Assembly (NCBI GenBank): GCA_030789695.1
Contig: CM061134.1
Coordinates: forward strand, 59,651,334-59,715,333
Origin: Scilla litardierei
Lineage: Eukaryota > Streptophyta > Magnoliopsida > Asparagales > Asparagaceae
Direction: 5' to 3'
Length of the DNA stretch: 64,000 nt
A program made the translations under genes and the position numbers. How positions within the stretch are numbered: the stretch's first letter is position 1; each line of letters begins with the position of its first letter. Under the pieces are notes generated by a model. It made no database searches, was not told where the DNA came from, and saw only the letters and a list, made by a program, of their open reading frames with translations. Shown here in pieces: positions 35,119 to 45,600 of this stretch.

Positions 35119-35413
35119 TGTTGCGGCCGGAAATAAGAAGATGGGCATTTGGGTAAAACAACACATAGGGGAGTCTTTTCTATTTAAGGGGGATGAGCCG
35201 GCCCTAAGGGTTATGCGAAAATTGTTGAGAGTTATTTTATTTATCCCTTAGATTAATTGTATTAGGTTTTGGCTTTTCCCCCTAGGTTAAGAATTGTCTT
35301 CTAGTCGTTAATTAGCGAGTAGTTTAATTGTAGTAGGGTTACTTTTTAGTACTAGATCTGAGATCCTAATAAAAATCCTCTTTTTATCGTCAAATCCCTA
35401 GCGAATCGCATCA
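35119..35413 (+). repeat. 3' LTR of the gag-only gypsy element
   Basis: 295 bp, near-identical to 32816-33109 apart from a few substitutions and one extra G in a G-run. Confidence 0.9.
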
Positions 35414-37380
35414 TACTTGTGTGTGGAATTCTTGTATGCAAAGACCAAGTCGAACTAATGGAGAATTTGGTGAAGGCCAACCTTGTTTATGCCATCCGAG
35501 TTATAGCCATCAAAGGCATGCATGCTCGTTACAAATCGCTCAGTGCTTTTTCTTTTGTGCATGTGTCAACAGTTGGCAGCATGTGCTAGACGTGCCCTGA
35601 TTGTACTCTATTTGATAAACATGCTTTTACTTTTATGCATTTCTTGATACTGGTTTTCGACGCCTCTTATGTGATTATTTGATCCACAGTACATGACGTG
35701 CAAGACTTACGATATAACATGTCCATCAGGTTCAATCAAAAAATTGCAACTTTATATTAAATATGTATGATGGTAATCAACATATTCCTGCATGTTCGTC
35801 TTCTGAACAGTAGCACTAGATGCTTTTTATTTTTATTATCTGATGTACCATAGGCTATGTAGTGAGCTTCTATCATGATTCTCTCGCATGTCAGATACAT
35901 GCCTGGACATTATCTTACATAACATTTCTTGCCATCTCATTGCTGCTTTCTTAGCAGTTCAAATTTATGACTTGGTACTGTTGTGTCCATGCCGGCATAA
36001 TCATGGTTCTGCTTCTTAACCAGCGGTGCATATGTCTCTTTTACTTCTTGGGGATATTGACTGTTCTACTTTCACAATCTCAGCTGTGTCTTCTTCTTCA
36101 AATACATTCTTTATTGTGATCATATCTCTTGGCTGAATCCTATCGGCATATCACAACTTCAGTTCATTACTGATCATCTAATAAGCCACTCTCAGTTGAA
36201 TGGTTAGCCTTTTCATAGCCTCAATACCATTGAACTCTTTTGGTTATTTGAATTTTGAGTGTTATATCTATATAGTCTTCTTTTATAGTGGTAGCTGTGG
36301 CAAATGCGGCATACTGCATGCTGAGATTGATAAAAACACCACATCAAAGAGCAACAACCCGCATGCAAAACCCTTGCAGCAAATTTTTATAGGCCGTAAC
36401 GATTTTTCCGATTGACTCGGTGTTCATGCCGTTGAGTTTATGTTATTTATCCTTGCTAGACTGTTCCCCTCTTATTTATCCCTCTCAGTACAAAATCTTG
36501 AAATATTCCTTGATATCTTACAGTCGTGCAACAAATTTGTCACCATATAGCTGGCTAGTTTGTTGGCAGCACGGTTATCATATATGCGTGCTTGGAGCAG
36601 CATCGGCAACTGGCTTGCTGATTCTGGCCGGGGCGGAGATCCTCATGTCCACCCCTGACAAAAACATAAGGCCACTATCCCGTTATTGGATGCAGCACAC
36701 TGGAGGACGGCGTGTGGTTCTTGGTTTGAGGCTGTTTTCTGGAGCTCCTCAACCCGGCGGGTTTGTCCCTTCAGCTCCCAAAGCCTGATCCCCTGTCCCT
36801 TGGCTGTTTGGAGTACATATCCACCATCTCCTGAATAGCTCGGTGCATTGTCCAGTCTACAGATCAGCCTCTTGATTCAGTGCTTAATTTGGGGTATGAA
36901 TGCGATGCCTTGTTTATTGCATGATTTCCTTGTTTGAAACTTCAATCATGCCCTGTTTGTCCATGCATGCATGGTCATTAGGCCTTTGAGATAAACACGA
37001 CCAAGTTGGCATACAAGATGTCAGTCTCTTGTTAAAGACATCGAATCATAACCCCAATCAAACAAATCTGCAATTTTAATGTCCTTTTTCTGCTTTCGTT
37101 TAGCCTAAAGGTTTGTCAATAGTAAAGATTTTCGACCAACACATGCTATCATTGTAACTGTTGTTTTATCAAGACCGAGCATCTTTTTATCCATGCATGA
37201 TTGCAAAGGAAATGCTACTCATAACAAGTTTATCTTGTTTTTCTCATTTGACTTCAGAGCAGCGCTCGCAATAGATAGAACTTTTCACAAGTTGTCATAC
37301 AATTAACAACCACATTTTGCAGGTAGATTGCTTAGGCTATACTTTGCAATCTCCAACCCCAGATATGATTGAGTGTCGGG
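35414..37380. other. Intergenic stretch, nothing recognised
   Basis: About 2 kb of AT-rich DNA with short reading frames. A 122-codon frame at 36420-36788 has no family signature. No element boundary is visible. Confidence 0.45.
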
Positions 37381-38329
37381 TTAGTCGTTGCACAGTCCAG
37401 TTAAGCCCTGGAATACATCCAGCGTGTAAACACATTTTTTGGCATATCCAGTGAGACAGACCTTTGGTCGATATTATATTGTTGACCTTTGTTATTATCT
37501 TTAGTTAATGATGTGGTTAATTGATGTAGCTGGATACTGCTGACCCTGTACTCACTTATGTCGAGAAACCGAGAATCTGAAACCGGCTAGGACATGGACC
37601 AGTCATAGCCTATTGATCCACAGGTGGCAAACCCCGAAATGAGTGACCAAGCTGGGGGCATGAACCCTCCAGTGAGTCAATGCTCCCACAGAAAGAGACC
37701 ATTGAGGAAGTTCAATACGATGAGTCTAATGATACCAGTTCTCAAACATCTATGGATTGAAGGAGAATTATCACCAAAAGGTAAGAGGATGGTCATTGAG
37801 AAAACACTTTCAATCAAAAACATGGTAGCGTGTGCTCTCACCTCTGTTGAAGCAACCAAAAGCTTGAAGTTGTAACTCCGGTGCCAGTAGGTTGCTAGGG
37901 CATTGGCACAAAAAAATTGTAATGTCTTGATCAACATGTGCATTACACCACAAAACAACCACTGTTCTTTTAATGAAGGGACGTCAAGTAGCATTTATGC
38001 GCAATTGCAATCAGCTACTTGAGGGTGGATGCCCAAAGGCATCGAATCCTAAGATCAACCATATATTGGGTTTGGCCATTTCGAACGAGCCTGTATACTG
38101 ACTGGTTCTTGTCTAGGGCAAGGGGAGATCAAATGTCAACCTTCTACATGGATATATGTCTACCTTTGTGAACCCGTAAGCCATGTATCAAAGCCTAGGG
38201 TATGCATTTGTTGAGAATAGGCAGGACACGTACATATATCATATTGCATTACTAGGGTTTTATGACCCAGACATGGGTATTCTATCCCAAGTGGCTTAGG
38301 CTTATAGACTAGACCCTATCTATTGTACA

Positions 38330-38990
38330 TTGGTGCAGTTGAATTCCCCTGGGGATTGAAAGTGCCTGATTTCACCTTATTTTATGGTGAAGTTTAGATG
38401 ACAACAAGGGAGAATATAGCTCAGTTCATGGTACAGCATGAAGAAGCTGCATGCAACAAAACCATAAAGCTTCGGTTGTTTGCCAACTCCACAACTCCAT
38501 CATTGGCTGGCATTTAAGTGGGCATACTAATCCTAGCATGTGGCTTTATGCTTGATTTACTAACAATGAAAGAACTTTTTTCGATTAGGTTTTATAGGGT
38601 CGAACCTGAAGTAATGATCATAGACCTAGCTAAGCTTTGCAGAAACCTGGGAAAATGATACACAACTTCATCGTTTGCTTACAAAGCAAGACGTTACATT
38701 GACGAATGATACTTTCGGAAAAAGATGAAAAAGACTACACATCGATGGTGCTTGATATAAGAAAATGGTTTGCCAGGCAACCGTTCAACAACTTGGCTTC
38801 TCTAGAAGAATAGTCAGCTTAGTATGAGCAGGTTCTATGAGAAGGGAACCAGTGGAAGCAATATAGCCAAAGTAAGCCATACTTCTTTGATGAGAAACTG
38901 ATGAGTTTGGAACCAGAACTTGTCGTATCAACAATACCCAAGCTGACAACGAAGATGGGAATGGTAACTGGGAGACGAGTATGAATTATA
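38330..38990 (+). pseudogene. Ty3/gypsy gag remnant
   Basis: With frame changes, translation shows the gag pattern of plant gypsy elements: KVPDFTLFYGE at about 38355, then a TRENIAQFMVQHEEA-like stretch, KLRLFANS, and FYRVEPEVMIIDLAKLCR at about 38590-38640. Stops occur every 20-40 codons. Sequence on both sides (37600-39530) probably belongs to the same old element but shows no clear domain. No LTR pair is evident. Confidence 0.65.
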
Positions 38991-39639
38991 CTTGGTTCTT
39001 CCTAAGGGAACCTTACATACATAAGGACCTAATGCCTAATAAGAATGGCAAAGATGTACTGAATCAATATTGTTATAATAAAGGTATAGTGTACACCTTT
39101 GTTGTATCCAAACTAAAGGAGATTTTCGATCTCCTTTTAAATAACCATCGGATTGCATTGATCGAAAGGTCATACCATTTTGATGCATGATAAAACTATG
39201 AATACATTTTAAATGGAATAATTCTTTTTCACATTGCACTAATTATTGTTTATCATTTCATGCATGATAAAACTAAGGGATGGAGACATTATACATGGAA
39301 TGATTCTTTTTCAGATCATTGTACCATGTTTCGACAAAGATATTGTTGTTTCGACAAAGATATTGTTCTTTCTCCCTACAGGCTTCAAGGCTAAAGGGCC
39401 CCAAGTGTTGGAGGTTGAAGAAGAATATGATGAATGAGATGTCTTATGGTGATGGAAGATGCACCGATCTCATTGGTGTCAGCAAAGATAATGGAGAGAA
39501 GGGTGCCATGTTGTCAATTTCCACAGTTTAAGCTGACAAGCTAAACATCAAACCATCTAAAGCTCCTATACATATAATGGGATTTCAACTGGAAGCTACA
39601 AGAACAATGTAATTTGATGTAAATTTTCATCTTGTCTTG

Positions 39640-39985
39640 ATTAGATTGTTAAAGCCTTGGTTCAAGCTCTCACACAGGTAGGACACTATAGAAAAGTTTT
39701 ACGAATATTTTGAAAAGATTTCAAAATCATTTCCTAAGTTTTAAAGCTTAAATATATGATTTTATATGTTGACTAGAACAGATATTCAGTCGACTAGCAA
39801 ATCCTAATTTTAATGGCTAGCTAAGTATCTAGTTGACTAGAGTTCAATGACTAGTCGACTAACCCATGGTCTAGTCGACTAGCCGATTTGAAATCAGACT
39901 TCCTAGTCGACTGAATATACGAGTAACAAAGTCAGTTGTGGCACAGTCTAGTTGAGACGTTGAATACACCTAGCGTATAAACACA
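39640..39985 (+). repeat. Fragment of a Sirevirus-like LTR, opposite orientation
   Basis: The reverse complement resembles 23250-23745. Both have GCTTTAACA-type and GTGTGAGAGC/GTGTGAGC blocks, TTTTGAAAT...TTTTCAAAA runs, and a cluster of TAGTCGACTA motifs (39790-39910). It is too short and diverged to bound. Confidence 0.55.
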
Positions 39986-41223
39986 GAGTTGGAATACAAA
40001 TCAGAAAAACCAAATCTTGGACATAATCTAAACATTTGAAGCCACTTAGAAAGCCAATTTTTCATTGGGTATGAATTTTATTCACATGCAGGAGAAAGAA
40101 GAGAGCACCACATGATATCGTGCCTTTTAAGTGGACAAGTATATTTCAATTAGTCTAAACAAGGAAAGAAACTGCCCTTCAGGAGGAGATGCTTAAGATA
40201 ATCAATCCTTTTTGGTTGTAGAGTTTGATGCAACAATCTTTCTTTGGAAAAGGGACAGCTCACAATTATCACACACTCTACATGTTAGAACTTCTTCATG
40301 ACCATTCAGCAGTTCTTGGGGTATCATCAGACCACCAAATCTCAGCCACCCCAATATAGAAACAAACAGAGGAGAAATTTCATTAAAATACACCAAACTT
40401 TCTGGTATTTTACTGAAACTGCCCCCATAAACAAATTAATGAATAATATAGGGGCAAGTCAACAAGCTATCTCTATAAATTAAAATATTTTTCCAATTAG
40501 TTTGTATTCAATTTGAATACAAGTAGCTCATGCCTCTCACCAGATTCATGTGAAAGTGGATAATTCAGTTTTTCTTTTTCTTTTCCTTTTTAAGAGAAAA
40601 GGCGGATAAATTAGTTGGATGATCCTTTTATTTTCAATTTCTTTTTAAAAAAATATGATTCCTTTTTTATTGGTAAAAGAATTACTCAAAACATATTAAT
40701 TTGCAAAGTGGGTGGTTTTGAGCTTGCTTTCTGTGAACAATCATTTTCCCATTTAAAAATAATATAAAGAAATACATAGGGAAGAAATCATGGAAAATAT
40801 ATATATATCAAAAACAGAATTTGTGAAAAGAAAAAAAAACCAGGAGAATCCAAATTCCATGAGACAGCAGTGACATAGAAATGCTAAATTTACAAAAACT
40901 ATCAAATATTTTGTTGTTTTTCATTAAATTATCATAACATTTTAAAATTAAAATTTACTAACAAAAACTTTTCGTTGTAGACCTTTTATAGTAGTTTTAT
41001 GACCATTTTAAAAGGATCATGCATCGAAATAAAATAGGTTTAAGACTACATTATTATATTAATAGAACTTTTAAAAATTTATAGTAATTTTCTTAAATGA
41101 AAAAGTTTTTAGTAATTTTATACAAATTTTTTGATAATTAACTTTAATTTTTAAAGCTTAAATATTTTAGCTGAAATCATCATAGTATGTTAGTTTTGAT
41201 AAATTTAGTTGAAAGAGAAAGAG
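39986..41223. other. AT-rich spacer upstream of glycerol kinase
   Basis: No reading frame with a recognisable motif. Long A/T runs and an (AT)n patch near 40798-40806 are visible. Confidence 0.5.
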
Positions 41224-41794
41224 GGGAATTACTATGTGCACAGACCTAATTGCAGAATAAATATACCACTTATTTACAAGTTTACATGTTATCATTGAAT
41301 TTTTTTCTTTTTATCCTCTAACTCTATTCCAACTCCTGCATCCTCCTCTTTTTCGTCGACGATGCCAGCTGTCGTTGCAGCCACACACCGCCCACCCCAC
41401 ACCCCTCCCTCCACGCGCCCGTTGCCACACCCCACCCACCGTCCGTTCATCCTCACCACTCTTCATTACTCCTCCATCGCCGCCACATTTGCCGCTGCTC
41501 CCCGAATCTTATGATGAATGCAGCGACGGCGACTGCTGCGAGAGGGGGAAGGGGGATGAATGAAGCGGGGGAGAAGGAATATGAGCGAGAAAGTGGGATG
41601 AATAAGCAGGGTGCGTCTGCGACCATCTGGTGGCTGAGAAAAAGAGGAAGATGAATGAGGAGGATGAAGCGGAGAGGGGGTAACGTAGGGACATGATGTT
41701 GTGTGTAAAATTAAAAATGATTTGTAAATTCGTTTTGGTGTGTGTAAAGTGATCTGTGTGCACAGTAATTTGGTCTGTGCGCATAGCAACTCCC
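41224..41794. mobile_element. Non-autonomous TIR element (possibly MULE-like)
   Basis: Terminal inverted repeats of 23 bp match at 20 positions. The left end begins GGGAATTACTATGTGCACAG, and the right end, reverse complemented, begins GGGAGTTGCTATGCGCACAG. The interior has a GC-rich Pro/His-coding patch (41370-41480). The 9-bp flanks (GAGAAAGAG and AGGTTAGAG) share only their last bases, so the superfamily is uncertain. The right end lies 346 bp before the glycerol kinase start codon, inside the probable promoter. Confidence 0.65.
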
Positions 41795-42140
41795 AGGTTA
41801 GAGGAAACTGGGACTTGCCACGCGGCATGCAGCAGCCAGCGAATCACGATAATTTTCATGGAATCAGCGACCAGAGCTAGAAGGGCGGCCTTTATTTAAA
41901 AATAAAAAAAGAAGACGTCAAAGTCTCAAATTTTGATATTATTATTATTATTACTTTCATAAATGAATATAAATTCATCCATAAGTAGCTTCCAATTTTG
42001 TCAAACACTCTTATCTGTTTCGATTCTTTCGAGATAAATTTACACGGCTGCTGCTCACATCGAGATCTCCAACAATCAATACAAAACACGAAAAAACCGA
42101 TCGAAAGAAGGAGGAAGAATTTTTTTTTTTGATAAGAAAA
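41795..42140 (+). promoter_or_regulatory. Probable promoter and 5' UTR of glycerol kinase
   Basis: 346 bp between the TIR element and the start codon. It contains an A/T-rich TTTATTTAAAAATAAA stretch at about 41891, an (ATT)n run near 41938-41952 and a T-run just before the ATG. No start site can be fixed from sequence alone. Confidence 0.4.
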
Positions 42141-42277
42141 ATGTCGACAAAAAATGAAGTTTTTGTGGGAGCGATCGATCAGGGGACGACGAGCACGAGG
42201 TTCATCATCTTCGACCGAGACGCAAACATCGTTGCCTCTCATCAAGCCGAGTTCACTCAGTTCTATCCCCAGGCTGG
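42141..42277 (+). CDS. GLPK: Glycerol kinase exon 1
   Basis: 137 nt. Residues 13-20 are DQGTTSTR, the first phosphate-binding motif of the FGGY/actin-like ATPase fold. The donor is GG|GTAATT. Confidence 0.93.
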
Positions 42278-42621
42278 GTAATTCATCGATTCACTGGTTA
42301 GTTTTTTGATGCTCGCAAGGTGTTTCCCTTAATGCCTGACTTGGGGTTTTGGATTAATAGATGGGTGGAGCACGATCCAATTGAGATTTTGGAGAGCGTG
42401 AGGGTTTGCAGTGCGAAGGCGCTGGACAAGGCGACGGCCGATGGATACAATGTGGACGGTGGGTTGAAGGCGATCGGGATCACGAATCAGAGAGAGACGA
42501 CTGTGATTTGGAGCAAGTCCACGGGACTCCCTCTTTACAATGCTATTGTTTGGATGGATGGCCGCACTAGCTCAATCTGCAGGTTTACACTTTTTTCTTC
42601 TAATCCCCCCCCCCCCCCCCC

Positions 42622-42652
<31 letters not shown>

Positions 42653-45600
42653 ACTGTTTATTAAAAATCCAGCTGTTAATTTTTTCTAAAAAAAACGACA
42701 ACCCAAAACCGGAAGGAGGAGAAATACAGTCACCATATGTTTGTTTGGGTGAGTGGATGATGTCTCCTGATTGGATTTGTGAAATAGTTCAATGGATGGG
42801 GAAAGATTTATGTTTTTATAGCTAAAATTCCTCAATCTAAGCATGACACGATCGTGTCATGCAACACTGATGATGAGTACGATCATGGAGACATGACAGA
42901 GCAGTCTGGGCCAATGACATGACCGTGTCAAATTTCCAATATAGTTGGCACGGTCGTGTGAGATTGCCAGAGTATCGCACAGTTCTGAGCCAGTCAGTGA
43001 CATGATCGTGCCAAACATGACACGATCGTGTCGATATCAAGTCGGGTTTATTTCAACCTGTTGCGGGTTTTATTTTGATCCGTTGATTTGATGCTTGCCC
43101 AAATCGAACGGCCACGACTCAAAACGGTCTCTATAACCATAAAGAAGGATTCCTAAGGGATACACAATTGGAAACAATTGGAGAATACGGTGTTTTGTGC
43201 GGGAAGAGCTTTGGTGACGACTACGAGTGGCGACTACGAGCTTTGGAATATGAGATTGTCCTTGTTCTAGGGTTTTCTGGTAAGATATTTTCATTATTGA
43301 GTGTTAGGTCATACGTAGTGTGACTGTATTGTCATTAGTGGCACTTGGATATTTCAGTAGTTCTTTACCATCCTTATATGAAAGATCTTATTTATTGGTC
43401 ATGTTGTATGTCATGTTGAATGTCATGTTGCGTCATGAGATTCAACATGATGTTATGAAGCTGTGGAAAGAACGACAAGTCATCAGAAGGTCAAAGGTAT
43501 ATTCTCCTGATCTTATTGGTTCTCTCGAAAGCATTTTGGTATATGCAGCTAAGGTTGAGACTGGTTGAATATGAAATAAGAAGTTGCGGTTTCACGGATA
43601 CGGTTGTTGGATCTGTGAAGATTTAATTGACCCGCAATTGTTGGTTGAGAGATTTGTTGAAGATATTGTGAAACCACTTGCCCGAAGTGATTCCTTAAAT
43701 TGCGGGATGTCAATCTGCATGGGATGCTCGTGAACAGACTTCCTTAACTACTCCGCAATTTGAGGAAGCTGATCGATATAAAAGATATGCAGTTTGCGGC
43801 TAGAGTTTCATCGCTTTTGAAGATTGTGAGCGAATACTCCGGGAGGGAGGCTGACGACTACCGAGGTAAGGATTAAGGGAGTTAATTCGAGTCAGTTCGA
43901 CAAGAGGAGATTGTATGCAAGGGGAGCTTGCATAGATTACTCCATGAGTTTGGTAGAGACAATCCACCACTGTTTGTATTGAGGGGGAGTTTGTTCATCC
44001 TAATAGAAATCCGATATTAGTGATTGTATTCATTAATATTTTAGTGGAGTAATCTGATCTTTCTGGGCGTGGTCCCGCAGATGTAGGTATGAGCACCGAA
44101 CTGCGTTACCAAGTCCTGTGTGTCGTTGTTTGGTTTTTTATGCTTAATCATTATGTTTAATTGATTAATTTCTTCGTACTGAATTTCAATTGGTATCAGA
44201 GCAGGTCATTCGTGCTGTTTTATTGTTAATAAAGTGGGTGTGATCTTGGTTTTTCAGTACGTGAATCATGTATACAAAAGAAGGCGCTTCCGTTACTCTT
44301 CCATCGTTGCTCATTGGTACAAAATATACTTACTGGAAGTCTCTGATGCGTGCATTCATCAAGTCTCTTGATGAAAAGGCATAGATTGCTACCATTGAAG
44401 GATGGACTCCGCCGGTCGAAGCAGACAAAGATGGGAAAGAACACCTCAAGCCGGCAAGAGAATGAAGCCAAGAAGAAATCGTGCGGCTTTAAGGAACTCT
44501 AAGGTAATGAATGACATCTTTACAGCTGTTGATGAAGAACAGTTTAAACTGATTTCCACTTGTGAGTATGCGAAAGAAGCATGTGATATACTTCAAAACG
44601 TCCATGAAGGCACAAATGCAGTAAAGATTCCTAAACTTCAAATGATTGCATCTCAATTTGAAGAACTAAAGATGAATGATGATGAGACTATAGCTGAATT
44701 TAATGGGAGGTTAAGAGACATTACCAGTCAGGCCTTTCAACTTGGGAAAAAGTACTCTCAAGTGAAATTGGTTAGGAAAACCCTGAGATCTCTTCTAGAC
44801 AGATTCTCTGCCAAAGTTGCTGTCATTGAGGAAGCCAAAAATACTTTCACCATAAGACTGGATGAACTTATGGGATCCCTACAGACCTATGAAATGAATA
44901 TAAAGCAGAATAAAAGGGACAAAGGAGTTGCTCTAAAGGTAGAAGCTTGTGAAGTCTCTAAAACAGATGATGAGTCGGAGCTTGATGATAACATTGTCTT
45001 GTTAACCAAGAACTTCAGCAGAATGCTGAAAAGATCAGCAACAAGGGGCAAAACTTCAGATCAGGTAACAATGTGCCACGTCCAAATCCTCCCACTGCAG
45101 GAAAAAATACCAGTCGTCTTACTCAGAGGTATGATCAGAAAAATAAAGGTAAAGAGATACAATAAAAAGAATGTGAGGGTTTTGGCCACATACAAGCTGA
45201 ATGTGCCAACACCTTAAAGAAGTAAAAAGGGAAGTCCTTAACGAGCACATGGAGCGATGATGAATCTAAAGGGAGTGCTGGACCAGCAACTATGTTGCTT
45301 TTACTGCTGTCCTGAAAAGTCAATTTGACTGTGACACTCACAGTCATGTTGGATCTGATGTTGCAACATCCGGTACAACATCTGACAGTAATCTAGACAA
45401 TGTCAGTCAAAATGTTGCAACATCAACTACAACATCTAGCAATGAATTTGATTCTGAAGTTGATAGTGATGAGGATGTGAGTGAAGATGATATATGAACA
45501 ACTTATGGGACAATGTTTGACAAGTGGATGAAGATCTGTGAAACAAACAAAACATTGAAAGATGAGAATGTCAGATTGAAGGGGGAAAAGGAAGAAGCCA

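Larger units (their letters stand above)
32816..35413 (+). mobile_element. Gag-only gypsy element, 2.6 kb
   Basis: Two short LTRs (32816-33109 and 35119-35413) start TGTTGCGGCC and end CGCATCA. By eye they differ at about six positions (about 2%). A TGGTATCAGAGC primer site follows the first LTR at 33112-33123, and GTTTTTCCGGGGCGGAG precedes the second as a likely polypurine region. Only gag is encoded. The leader and zinc-knuckle segment closely resemble those of the gypsy element at 25625-31859, so this looks like a parasite of that family. The 5-bp flanks (AGTAG and TACTT) do not match. Confidence 0.85.

Noticed and set aside
32816..35413. A clear 5-bp TSD for the gag-only gypsy element
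   Set aside because: Flanks AGTAG and TACTT do not match at any one-base shift. The element is called from LTRs and primer site only.
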